The notes under the pieces are model-generated. The model was given only the letters and a program-made list of their open reading frames with translations. It had not been told where the DNA came from and ran no database searches. A DNA stretch of 64,000 nt, taken from assembly GCA_937992195.1 (NCBI GenBank), contig CALKKV010000006.1:1-64000 (forward strand). The letters run 5' to 3'. Positions 1 to 8,260 of this stretch are shown one piece after another (within the stretch, counting starts at the first letter, position 1; each line of letters opens with the position of its first letter). The stretch is from an uncultured Gammaproteobacteria bacterium (GTDB lineage Bacteria; Pseudomonadota; Gammaproteobacteria; Arenicellales; Poriferihabitantaceae). The translations under genes and the position numbers were made by a program.

Positions 1-216
1 CAAAATCAGTCTGCGTCTATGGCAGTTAACTTATTCTGTGATGCAACATCTCCCAGAACCACCGTCCAATCCCCAATTGAATGGCATGCATCCCACGAGT
101 GGAAAAAGGACTACAATAATATTGCTCTATTATCTGAAGAAGAAATTGCAAAAAGACGCACTGAATTCGATCGGCACAAGTCCATAGCAAAGCAACAGCG
201 TCACAATCAATCTTAA
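1..216 (+). CDS. C-terminal fragment of an unrecognised protein (cut by window edge)
   Basis: The reading frame is open from base 1 to a TAA at 214-216 and has no stop upstream, so this is probably the last 71 residues of a gene that begins outside the window. The tail is polar, ends in a charged helix-like stretch (EEEIAKRRTEF) and has a tryptophan/histidine-rich segment before it. No family was recognised with confidence. A phytanoyl-CoA dioxygenase-type C-terminus was considered because such a gene occurs nearby, but no catalytic residue is visible here. It converges on the sox operon. Confidence 0.45.
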   Translation, partial: QNQSASMAVNLFCDATSPRTTVQSPIEWHASHEWKKDYNNIALLSEEEIAKRRTEFDRHKSIAKQQRHNQS

Positions 217-233
217 TCGCTATTCGATAGCGA
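217..233. terminator. Short hairpin between convergent genes (weak terminator candidate)
   Basis: A perfect 7-bp stem (TCGCTAT/ATAGCGA) with a 3-nt loop lies between the left-edge gene and soxG, which converge. There is no clean T-tract on the plus side and only a mildly T-rich stretch on the minus side, so termination is uncertain. Confidence 0.3.
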
Positions 234-262
234 ACATACTTGACCTAGATATCTCTTGAACG

Positions 263-823
263 CTAGGCAACTTCAACCCCGAACTGCAATGCAGACTCAA
301 ACAACACTTCCCAAACCGACAGGGCAAAACCTCTTGGAATGAATAACTCATATGACTGCTGACTGCGCCATAGGGTGACTCCGACATGATGGATTGCCGA
401 AGAAGCAACACTGCCCGAAGGAAACTGCTGGTCTCGGAGATCCAGTGGCAGAAGTCGATTCAACAGCGTCGTCGCGTCTTCTCCCAAAATACGCACCCTT
501 GTGCGGGAATGTGAAAGATCCAGCGTCGCACCCTGCTCAGCTTCCAGTTCAGGGGTGTCAGCACCAAGCAACCACCATTTCAGTGGTTCAACGCGTAACA
601 TTGAACCACCAGAGCCGGTGACCGATCTACCTGGCCCAGCGAATTCCTCACTTTGCAATTGAGCCGCCAGTAGCTGACCAACTGCCTCAATAGAGTCTGG
701 CCACGCGGCCACCTGGGACATCTGCAAATCTTTGACAACCGAAAGCGTGATCCCGGTAGATCCTTCAGCACCAAACCGGCCAAATTCAAAATGCCCTTCA
801 AGGGCAGAGACGCGATTAACCAT
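263..823 (-). CDS. soxG: Sarcosine oxidase gamma subunit
   Basis: This is the smallest folate-side subunit of heterotetrameric sarcosine oxidase, which demethylates sarcosine to glycine and passes the one-carbon unit to tetrahydrofolate. The 186-residue product has the length and the GCV_T-like fold expected of SoxG and is the last gene of a soxB-soxD-soxA-soxG order. The start is placed at 823 rather than at the longer frame (865): a GGAG sits 9 nt upstream of this ATG, and the start then overlaps the soxA stop by only 8 bases (ATGGTTAA), a typical translational-coupling arrangement. SoxG is weakly conserved, so the call rests mainly on position and length. Confidence 0.85.
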   Translation of the reverse strand: MVNRVSALEGHFEFGRFGAEGSTGITLSVVKDLQMSQVAAWPDSIEAVGQLLAAQLQSEEFAGPGRSVTGSGGSMLRVEPLKWWLLGADTPELEAEQGATLDLSHSRTRVRILGEDATTLLNRLLPLDLRDQQFPSGSVASSAIHHVGVTLWRSQQSYELFIPRGFALSVWEVLFESALQFGVEVA

Positions 824-3818
824 ACATTCTTTCTCCGGTTGGGTCATACATATGTGGCGACACAATCTCCACCTCTACCTGATTACTTCGCACCGGATCG
901 GCACCAACCGCCTGTTGATTTTCCCAGGCTTTATAGCCGCCTTTAATAAATCCAATACCAATCCAATGGCCTAATGCGGGAGAATGGGTCACACCGGTAA
1001 TCCAACCTTCTCCCAAACCCGACACCTCTTCTTTCTTACAAAGAATCGTTCCGGCATTAAATTTCTCTGATTTATTTTTTGGGAAAATGCCGACAAGCTG
1101 CGGTCGATCATCCCGCACCATCTCGGGTCGCTTACGCAACGCACTGCCTATATAAGATTTATTGGCAGATGCCATTTTTCCTAGTCCCGCGTCTTCAATG
1201 GTAACCCGACCGTCTAATTCAGCGCCTGTAACGTGTCCTTTTTCAATGCGCAAGGCACCAAGCGCCTCCAAACCGTAAAGACAACCCTCAACTGCAGTGG
1301 CCTCTTGATGCAACATGTCCATCATCGCCGGTGCATAGTCAGAAGGCACATAAACCTCGTAGGCCATTTCTCCAGAGAAACTGATACGGGCAATTCGACA
1401 AGGGATATCGTCTTTCAATGTTGTTTCTCTTACACCCATAAACGGGAACGCATCGTCACTCATTACAGAAGGATCCGTGACACATGCCTCGAGCACAGCA
1501 CGCGACTGCGGACCGGCAACCGCTGAACCTGCCCACTGCTCTGAAACCGTCGTGACATGGACACGCAAATCTGACCAACGCGTCTGCAACAGCTCCTCTA
1601 ACCACGCCATGACTTTCCCGGCATGGGCTGTCGTCGTGGTCATAAAGTAATCGGTTTCCGACAGACGCCAGGTGGTGCCGTCATCCATCACAAAACCATC
1701 GTCTCGCAACATGATTCCATAACGCGCTTTACCAATCGGTAGCTTGGCAAATGGGTTAGTATAAATCCGATTTAAAAACTCGGTAGCATCAGGCCCTTGC
1801 ACCGCAATCTTTCCTAAAGAAGTGACATCGCAAAGCCCAACTGTTTTTCGCGTTGTTTCGGTTTCCCTTATATAAGCCTCAGTGATGGTTTCACCCTCTC
1901 TGGCAAAGTACCAGGGACGATGCCATAGACCGGCCATTGTCATTGTCGCGCCATTAGCAAGATTCCAGTCATGCATTGGCGTTCTTCGCAGTGGCCTGAA
2001 ATGCTCGTCCACACTCCGCCCCCTCAGTGCACCAATCGATACCGGGGTATAAGGCGGTCTAAATGTGGTAGTGCCGACATCAGGAATCTCGCAGCCCATG
2101 GCTTCAGCCATCAACGCTAAACCGATGATATTTCCCATTTTGCCGCCATCAGTAGACATACCTAAGGTGGTATATCGCTTTAAGTGTTCTACCGATACAA
2201 AACCTTCGCGATGCGCAAGACGGATATCTTCTGTGGTCACATCATGTTGTGGATCCACCAGCGCCTTGGAACTTCGGTTTTCAATTTTTACTTCGTAAAG
2301 AGGTTTGATTGGCATTTCCCAACCACCAATTGGTGGGGAAGCGGTAACAGACCGGCCTGAACCTGTGGAAGCACCCAATGCTTTGGCTGCAGCTTCACCG
2401 GCAGCCGTACCGGAATCTTCACAGTCACTGGTGTGCCAAACACCCATAGCGCTACCACTCATTCGAATACCTTCGTGGATATCATTGGTAACAAAACACG
2501 CATTCTCAGCATTCCAAACTGGGCGTACACCGCGATGAGACATCAGATTAACAACCGGAGACCAACCACCAGATACCAGCAGAAGATCACAGTCTTCCTG
2601 TCCTTTTGATCGCCAACCGCTGGCGGCACTGCCAGCTACTTCAAGACTTGTAATACTGTTTAAGCCTTTCGCTGAAAGTGGCGCGCTGTTAGTCATCAAA
2701 GAAATTCCTTGATCACCAATCATTTCAAGTAATCGAGGCGGCACTTTGGCTCTTGCATCAAGCAGTGTCACTTCAGCACCAGCGGAAGAAAGATCTAAAG
2801 CACACCGGTAGGCCGAATCATTGTTTGTCGCAACAATAACCTGTTCGCCGGCAAGCACACCATAACGGTTAAGGTAAGTGCGACCTGCGGAAGCATTCAT
2901 CACCCCTGGTCGATCATTATTATCAAAAGCGATATGACGCTCGAGTCCACCGGTTGCAAGAATGGTCTGAGCTGCCCGGAGCGTCCAAAAGCGATGCCTT
3001 GGCAAAAACTCGTTTGGCTTTGCCAGATGATCAGTGACGTTTTCTAAAAGACCTGCGGTGCCATAGTCATATAAGCCAAATGCGGTGGTACGCGTCATTA
3101 TTTTCACGCCTGCATTTTCCAATGCCCCGACCAGTTCGCTGCGGCGCGTTTCGACATCGCTGCCCTGCTGACCCAATAGATCACCACCTAATTCGCGATC
3201 TTGTTCTACCAGGATGACTTCAAGGCCATATTCAGCCGCTGCTAGCGCTGCCGACATTCCCGCAGGGCCACCGCCCACAACCAATAGATCGCAAAACAAA
3301 TGGCCGTGCTCATATTGATCCGGATCGGGCTCACGAGAAGCGGTTCCCATACCCGCAGCCTTACGAATAAACTTTTCGTACCACATCCATATCCCGGTAC
3401 CTTTACCCGTTTCAAACGGAGGTAAACCCATAAAGGTTTTGTAGTAAAAACCTGCGGAGAGAAAGCGACTAATTAAACTATTTACCGAACCGATATCTTG
3501 ACGCACATTCGGCCAGGCGTTCTGGCCACTGGCGACCAGACCATCGTACAACTCCTGCATTGTCGCTTTAACATTAGGATCTCGCCTTGCGCCCTCACCG
3601 ACTGTCACAATCGCACCGGACTCCTCTACGCCACATGACATAATGCCGCGCGGACGGTGATATTTAAAACTTCGCGCCAGCACTTTTTCATTGCTCGCCA
3701 GCAGTGCAGAGGCAAGAGTATCTCCAGGATGACCGGACATCGATCTACCATCCCATTGAAACTGCAGCATGGACGAACGATCAATACGCCCTCCTTCGGC
3801 TATACGTTTAGCACTCAT
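816..3818 (-). CDS. soxA: Sarcosine oxidase alpha subunit
   Basis: The large 1000-residue subunit carries the dinucleotide- and folate-handling modules of heterotetrameric sarcosine oxidase. Residues about 1-100 are the ferredoxin-like N-terminal domain typical of SoxA (IDRS...F.WDG...GHPGDTLASALLA, then SFKYHRPRGIMSCG). A dinucleotide-binding motif GGGPAG is at 182-187, and the last 390 residues form a glycine-cleavage T-protein-like folate domain. Length is normal for the family. It overlaps soxD upstream by 4 bases (ATGA type) and soxG downstream by 8, so the four genes are probably one transcript. The sarcosine could come from betaine demethylation, which fits the betaine module at 33.6-40.9 kb. 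Confidence 0.95.
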   Translation of the reverse strand: MSAKRIAEGGRIDRSSMLQFQWDGRSMSGHPGDTLASALLASNEKVLARSFKYHRPRGIMSCGVEESGAIVTVGEGARRDPNVKATMQELYDGLVASGQNAWPNVRQDIGSVNSLISRFLSAGFYYKTFMGLPPFETGKGTGIWMWYEKFIRKAAGMGTASREPDPDQYEHGHLFCDLLVVGGGPAGMSAALAAAEYGLEVILVEQDRELGGDLLGQQGSDVETRRSELVGALENAGVKIMTRTTAFGLYDYGTAGLLENVTDHLAKPNEFLPRHRFWTLRAAQTILATGGLERHIAFDNNDRPGVMNASAGRTYLNRYGVLAGEQVIVATNNDSAYRCALDLSSAGAEVTLLDARAKVPPRLLEMIGDQGISLMTNSAPLSAKGLNSITSLEVAGSAASGWRSKGQEDCDLLLVSGGWSPVVNLMSHRGVRPVWNAENACFVTNDIHEGIRMSGSAMGVWHTSDCEDSGTAAGEAAAKALGASTGSGRSVTASPPIGGWEMPIKPLYEVKIENRSSKALVDPQHDVTTEDIRLAHREGFVSVEHLKRYTTLGMSTDGGKMGNIIGLALMAEAMGCEIPDVGTTTFRPPYTPVSIGALRGRSVDEHFRPLRRTPMHDWNLANGATMTMAGLWHRPWYFAREGETITEAYIRETETTRKTVGLCDVTSLGKIAVQGPDATEFLNRIYTNPFAKLPIGKARYGIMLRDDGFVMDDGTTWRLSETDYFMTTTTAHAGKVMAWLEELLQTRWSDLRVHVTTVSEQWAGSAVAGPQSRAVLEACVTDPSVMSDDAFPFMGVRETTLKDDIPCRIARISFSGEMAYEVYVPSDYAPAMMDMLHQEATAVEGCLYGLEALGALRIEKGHVTGAELDGRVTIEDAGLGKMASANKSYIGSALRKRPEMVRDDRPQLVGIFPKNKSEKFNAGTILCKKEEVSGLGEGWITGVTHSPALGHWIGIGFIKGGYKAWENQQAVGADPVRSNQVEVEIVSPHMYDPTGERMYG

Positions 3819-4111
3819 GATTGCTCCTCAGCCGGATCGGAAAATAACTTGGCATAGTCTTCATGTGCCGCTCTAACCGATCGGATTTCGTGGGTCACAG
3901 TATCTCTTTGCACCACCAACCACATGCGACAACCGCTTACGTGGTGCCAGGTTTCAGATTGCATTCCACGAATATTTTCGCGCAGGTAAACCGCGTCATG
4001 CCACTCTTCTTCCGATGCATCCAAAGCCGGATAGACAATCGAAGCATCACCGCCATAGGTAAACTCGCTATGGTCTCGTTCGCCGCAAAATGGGCAGTTA
4101 ATTCTAATCAT
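3815..4111 (-). CDS. soxD: Sarcosine oxidase delta subunit
   Basis: The 98-residue protein is the small zinc-binding subunit of sarcosine oxidase. It starts with the hallmark CPFCG (Cys6/Cys9), followed by the H-H-x3-C element near residues 56-61 that completes the zinc site. It lies 38 nt downstream of soxB and overlaps soxA by 4 bases. Family length is about 90-110 residues, so the gene is complete. Confidence 0.95.
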   Translation of the reverse strand: MIRINCPFCGERDHSEFTYGGDASIVYPALDASEEEWHDAVYLRENIRGMQSETWHHVSGCRMWLVVQRDTVTHEIRSVRAAHEDYAKLFSDPAEEQS

Positions 4112-4149
4112 TTTTTCGGTTCGTCTAGATTCGTATTACCCAATGCGTG

Positions 4150-5415
4150 TTATCCATGTAGTTTTGGATCCGGCCCAGCGCCACGTTCATCAATATTGAC
4201 GCCGCGCTCAAATCGCTGGAGGTTGTATCCTTCTATCACTGGATTAGGTCGATCGTTTGCAATCAGATCTGCAAAGTACCAACCCGATGCAGGACTGGCC
4301 TTAAAGCCGCCATAGTTCCAACCCGCGTTGAGGTATAAATTTTCAATTGGAGTCTTACAAATAAATGGCGAACCATCCATCGACATATCCATTACCCCGG
4401 CCCAGTGTCTTAAAAGTCTCACGCGCCCGAGGCAAGGCAAGATTGAAGTAGCAGCTTCACATACGTCCTGAACAATGGGTAGGTTTCCTCGCTGCGCATA
4501 TGATTTATACCAGTCAAGATCACCGCCAAAGACCATACCGCCTTTATCAGATTGAGAGATATAGAAATGCGCTCCGCCTACGCCAAAGACAACCACCTGA
4601 TCCAACAGAGGTTTCAACGGCTCCGAGACAAATGCCTGAAGTTTATGTGACTCAATCGGCAGCTTGCCAAGCTCCGCCATCTGCCAAAGCCGAGAAGTGT
4701 TACCGGCTACCGCGAAGCCCACTTTGTTTGCAGAAATATCACCACGTGAAGTTTGCAGTCCGGTAATCTTTCCATTGCCACGACGAACGCCAGTGACCTC
4801 ACAGTTTTGCAAGATGTCGACACCGAGCTGATCTGCTGCTCGGGCATACCCCCAGGCAACCGCATCATGTCGCGCCGTACCCGCTCTGCGCTGAACCGCA
4901 GCGCCAATAATTGGAAAACGCGCATTGTCATAATTTAGATGTGGCACCGCCCCTTTTAACTGATCCAAACTCCAGATTTCCGCATCAGTTCCGGTGAGAC
5001 GCATGGTGTTATATCGCCTTGCAGTGGCATCACGCGCTGCAGGACTGTGCAGCAAAGAGATATGCGCGCGCTGGCTAAACATCACGTTGTAATTTAACTC
5101 GTGACTTAGCTGCTCCCAAAGTTTCAGAGAATGCTCGTAAAAGAAACGACTGCCCGGCATCATGTAGTTAGATCGAACGATCGTGGTATTGCGACCGCCG
5201 TTGCCGCCACCTAACCAACCTTTTTCAACCACCGCAATATTCTTCATGCCGTGATTTTTTGCTAGATAGTAAGCGGTTGCTAAACCATGTAAACCGCCAC
5301 CAACAATAATTGTGTCGTATTCACTTTTCGGTTCCGGATCACGCCAGACGCGACTCCAGTTTTTCTGTCCAGAAAAGCCATTTTTGATAACACTCCATGC
5401 AGAGTATCGAGTCAT
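4150..5415 (-). CDS. soxB: Sarcosine oxidase beta subunit
   Basis: This is the flavin subunit where sarcosine is oxidised. It has an N-terminal FAD-binding motif (IIVGGGLHGLATAYYLA, about residues 36-52) and the segment ARHDAVAWGYAR at 181-192, whose His183 corresponds to the histidine that holds FMN covalently in characterised beta subunits. The 421-residue length is normal. It is the first gene of soxBDAG. Nearly 490 bases without a gene lie upstream, where the promoter must be; no folate-enzyme genes (glyA, purU, folD) accompany the operon in this window. Confidence 0.95.
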   Translation of the reverse strand: MTRYSAWSVIKNGFSGQKNWSRVWRDPEPKSEYDTIIVGGGLHGLATAYYLAKNHGMKNIAVVEKGWLGGGNGGRNTTIVRSNYMMPGSRFFYEHSLKLWEQLSHELNYNVMFSQRAHISLLHSPAARDATARRYNTMRLTGTDAEIWSLDQLKGAVPHLNYDNARFPIIGAAVQRRAGTARHDAVAWGYARAADQLGVDILQNCEVTGVRRGNGKITGLQTSRGDISANKVGFAVAGNTSRLWQMAELGKLPIESHKLQAFVSEPLKPLLDQVVVFGVGGAHFYISQSDKGGMVFGGDLDWYKSYAQRGNLPIVQDVCEAATSILPCLGRVRLLRHWAGVMDMSMDGSPFICKTPIENLYLNAGWNYGGFKASPASGWYFADLIANDRPNPVIEGYNLQRFERGVNIDERGAGPDPKLHG

Positions 5416-5903
5416 AGTGTTTCTACCTTAAGATGTTTTGGGCCTTGCCCTAAAATCATTATATTACGCAACATGGCGGCATCACACTTCGTGTATTTCG
5501 GAAGTGAAAACTCTTTATGATAAAGCGCTGTCGGATGTTAGCCGACGAATCCTATGATTCGTAGCGATTCGCCGCCATAATATGGACTGTAAACGCCCTG
5601 TAACCCTTGATTTTGCCATGTTTCACACTTAAGAACGCGGTTATGTATACGCTATTTGAGACCAACAAACGCATACTTCCTTGGCTCAATTCACTTTTAA
5701 AATAGGTATTTTCACGGCTCTATTGATTCATGTCTCAACAGTAAATAAGCCCGGCAAAAGTACAAGAGAATGACGTGTTTTCGGACCACGATAAGAGGTA
5801 AGTGCAACGCTTGCAAAACTAGGCGCCGGTATAGTCAATTTGAAGACTGCGGCTAAAAACCACTCTAAAGAGCTGCAACAAAGGATCCTGGGAAGTCTTT
5901 GTC
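5416..5903. other. Gene-free stretch upstream of soxB
   Basis: About 490 bases separate the soxB start from the end of the HPt gene, which is transcribed toward it. The only structure seen is a small dyad ACGAATC-N4-GATTCGT at 5545-5562, without a T-tract. The soxB promoter is expected here but no convincing -35/-10 pair was picked out. Confidence 0.5.
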
Positions 5904-6218
5904 CTATTTCGACATTAAAACCAGAGTGTGATCTACGAGCTTGTCGATTTTTTTTCCAACTTCGCGTAGCTCTTCACCCTGCAACTGGTTCTTCTGGATT
6001 TCGTCTAACAGATCAGCAATATTCATAAACCCCATTGTTTTCATCGCCGAACTCATCTTGTGCGCATGAAACAAAACTGCCTTCTGATCATCGGTAACAA
6101 TTGCCGCGCGCAACTCAGAAGCATATATCGGCACATGTTCCTGATACAGCGCTATCATTTCTTTGCTCGGTTCAGAGAAAGCGAGTTCGTCCTTAGATTC
6201 AATTTTGCGATCGTTCAT
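5904..6218 (-). CDS. Orphan HPt (histidine phosphotransfer) domain protein
   Basis: A single HPt domain of 104 residues would relay phosphate between a hybrid sensor kinase and a response regulator in the cytoplasm. The signature is AHKMSSAMKTMG, with phosphorylatable His53 followed by the lysine and small residues of HPt proteins; the flanking sequence is predicted helical, as expected of a four-helix bundle. There is no kinase or response regulator nearby, so its partners are elsewhere. The gene stands alone, with 256 bases of non-coding DNA upstream. Confidence 0.8.
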   Translation of the reverse strand: MNDRKIESKDELAFSEPSKEMIALYQEHVPIYASELRAAIVTDDQKAVLFHAHKMSSAMKTMGFMNIADLLDEIQKNQLQGEELREVGKKIDKLVDHTLVLMSK

Positions 6219-6474
6219 AGAGTTTTATGCAATGAGAAAACAACATGTCTTTGAGCGTTTAAGGTAGGCATTCTTTCCATTAGACCATTCCCTCAAGAAG
6301 TGCCTGAAACGCGCAGAATATACCCTAATCCAATGATTTTTATGTGATTTTTATGTCGTTCGTCTATGAAACAACACGAAAATCTAAAAATTGCGACGTT
6401 ATACACTCAACACGCATCAATTTAATTCACCGAGTCTCCGCTAAGTCTCTGAATTTCTATGACCCAGCATACGA

Positions 6475-7344
6475 TTAGATCTCGCTTTTGGCAGCAGTTT
6501 GTTGGTCAAAAAAAGAAGCGCTATCGGGCAACTCGGGAAGCGCTAACTGCAAGTCACAACAACGAACGGTTCCCGGCTCAATGCCCCTTAACAACCTACC
6601 CTCAAACATACTCGGCATTGGATTTGGTGAACAAGCCATCGAGTCCGCAGCGGCATATACACTGATGAACAACGTTCGAGGCAGCTTCGACTGGTTGGGT
6701 TTTGAGCCATGCAGTAGTTTGGTGTGCATCAAACAAACTGATCCTGCTTTACCGGTGCACTCAACCGCATTGCTCTCACAATACTCAGTCATCTCTTCGG
6801 CAACCGCACCGGTGAACACGCCGTTATGCCAAAGAGAATGTAACTCAGACAGATGCGAGCCCGGCAACACCTGTAGCGGGCCGTTTTCAGGAGTCACGTT
6901 ATCGATCATCAAAAGTGCGGTAACCAAATCCGGATTCGTGTGCGGCGTAAACGCAAAATCCTGATGCCACTTAACTTCGGTACCACTGCCGGGCAGCTTC
7001 GAATTGATCTTACTATGGTGGAAGCGAATGTTCTCACCAATAAGCTGGGTGACCATCTCTGGAATTCGACTGTCTGCTACAGCATTCCAGTATGCATCAG
7101 AGATTTCTACAGGAGCGTTCACTCGACGCAGACAAGGTTGATCCACGCTGTGTTCTTGAGACAGATCAAAACGAGGCTTCTGATTGATCGTCTCACCAAA
7201 GGCAGCATCATGCTGTTTGCTCTCCTCGACCCATTCGCCAAACTGCTGCTGCAGTGCAACCAACAAATCCTGTGAAACGGCGTTTTCTGCTACCAAATAA
7301 CCATTCTCATGAAAGAAGCTGGTCTGGGAGGGCGTTAACGTCAT
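6475..7344 (-). CDS. Phytanoyl-CoA dioxygenase (PhyH) family oxygenase
   Basis: This is a predicted Fe(II)/2-oxoglutarate-dependent hydroxylase of 289 residues. The facial triad is visible: HQD at 127-129 gives the H-x-D pair and His212 in LLHGSKPN gives the distal histidine, with an arginine at 223 (LPRTLF) placed to bind 2-oxoglutarate. GPLQVLPGSH at about 155-164 is the conserved PhyH loop. The substrate cannot be told from sequence; family members act on acyl-CoAs, ectoine, amino acids and small natural products. The gene is divergent from the class II aldolase-like gene, 114 bases away, and may share regulation with it. Confidence 0.85.
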   Translation of the reverse strand: MTLTPSQTSFFHENGYLVAENAVSQDLLVALQQQFGEWVEESKQHDAAFGETINQKPRFDLSQEHSVDQPCLRRVNAPVEISDAYWNAVADSRIPEMVTQLIGENIRFHHSKINSKLPGSGTEVKWHQDFAFTPHTNPDLVTALLMIDNVTPENGPLQVLPGSHLSELHSLWHNGVFTGAVAEEMTEYCESNAVECTGKAGSVCLMHTKLLHGSKPNQSKLPRTLFISVYAAADSMACSPNPMPSMFEGRLLRGIEPGTVRCCDLQLALPELPDSASFFDQQTAAKSEI

Positions 7345-7458
7345 TTTTCACATCTCATAAAAACAGGCGTTCAGTTTATTGGGGACTGACGACAAATACA
7401 ATTATTGTCAAACCCCGAATAAAGCAGTATCTTCAGTACAAACCAACGGGCTAAAACG

Positions 7459-8244
7459 ATGAGCAAGAATCAATCCAAGCTTCACTCAGTTAATATTAAA
7501 GCTAGCGACGAAAAAACGTCTGAACTTCAGCAGCTTAAGATCAACCTTGCTGCGTGTTTCCGCATGATCGCTGATCAAGGGTGGAATGAATCTACGGCAA
7601 ATCATTTTAGCGCAACAGTTTCTGAAGACGGCACGCAGTTTATTATGAACCCCAGGTGGCGACATTTCTCACTGATCAAAGCGAGCGAGTTGCAGCTTTT
7701 TGACAGCAACGACAAAGAAGTTATGTCCAGACCCGACGCGCCAGACCCATCTGCATGGTGCATCCATTCGCGGATACATCGCAGGCTTCCGCAAGCTAAA
7801 GCATTGCTGCATTGCCATCCACCTTATGCGACGACTTTGGCAACCCTGAAGGACCCCTCAATAAAACCTATCGATCAAAACACCGCAAAGTTCTATAACC
7901 GAGTTGCCGTTGATCTTGGTTTTGATGGTATGGCGGACAATGAAGACGAAGGGCAGCGTATCGCCGAAGTGATCGGAGATAAAAAAATAATGATGATGGG
8001 AAACCACGGTGTCAGCGTCGTTGGCGAAACCATTCAAGAAGCATTTGAAGATCTCTACTATTTAGAACGCGCATGTCGAACCATGGTAATGGCGTATCAA
8101 ACAGGTCAGCCACTCAATGTGATGACCGACGAGATTGCAGAAAAAACCGCATTGGGCTGGAATTTAGTGAGAGATATGGCCTACTCGCATTTCGAACAAT
8201 ATAAGGAGCTACTTGACCGCACAGATCCCTCCTATGCTGACTAA
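7459..8244 (+). CDS. Class II aldolase/adducin family protein
   Basis: The 261-residue product has the zinc-aldolase/adducin fold. HCHPPYA at 118-124 supplies two zinc ligands (His118, His120), and a third is the histidine of MGNHGVS near residue 180. NESTANHFS at about 43-51 corresponds to the substrate-phosphate or glycine-rich loop region. Members are aldolases, epimerases, decarboxylases or non-enzymatic adducin-like proteins, so the reaction is open. The divergent PhyH gene is the only clue to its role. The next gene (polB) ends 16 bases downstream on the other strand. Confidence 0.8.
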   Translation: MSKNQSKLHSVNIKASDEKTSELQQLKINLAACFRMIADQGWNESTANHFSATVSEDGTQFIMNPRWRHFSLIKASELQLFDSNDKEVMSRPDAPDPSAWCIHSRIHRRLPQAKALLHCHPPYATTLATLKDPSIKPIDQNTAKFYNRVAVDLGFDGMADNEDEGQRIAEVIGDKKIMMMGNHGVSVVGETIQEAFEDLYYLERACRTMVMAYQTGQPLNVMTDEIAEKTALGWNLVRDMAYSHFEQYKELLDRTDPSYAD

Positions 8245-8260
8245 ACAATAGCTACGCGAT

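Noticed and set aside
5840..6028. A 62-residue plus-strand frame
   Set aside because: Overlaps the HPt gene on the other strand and shows no protein-like features.
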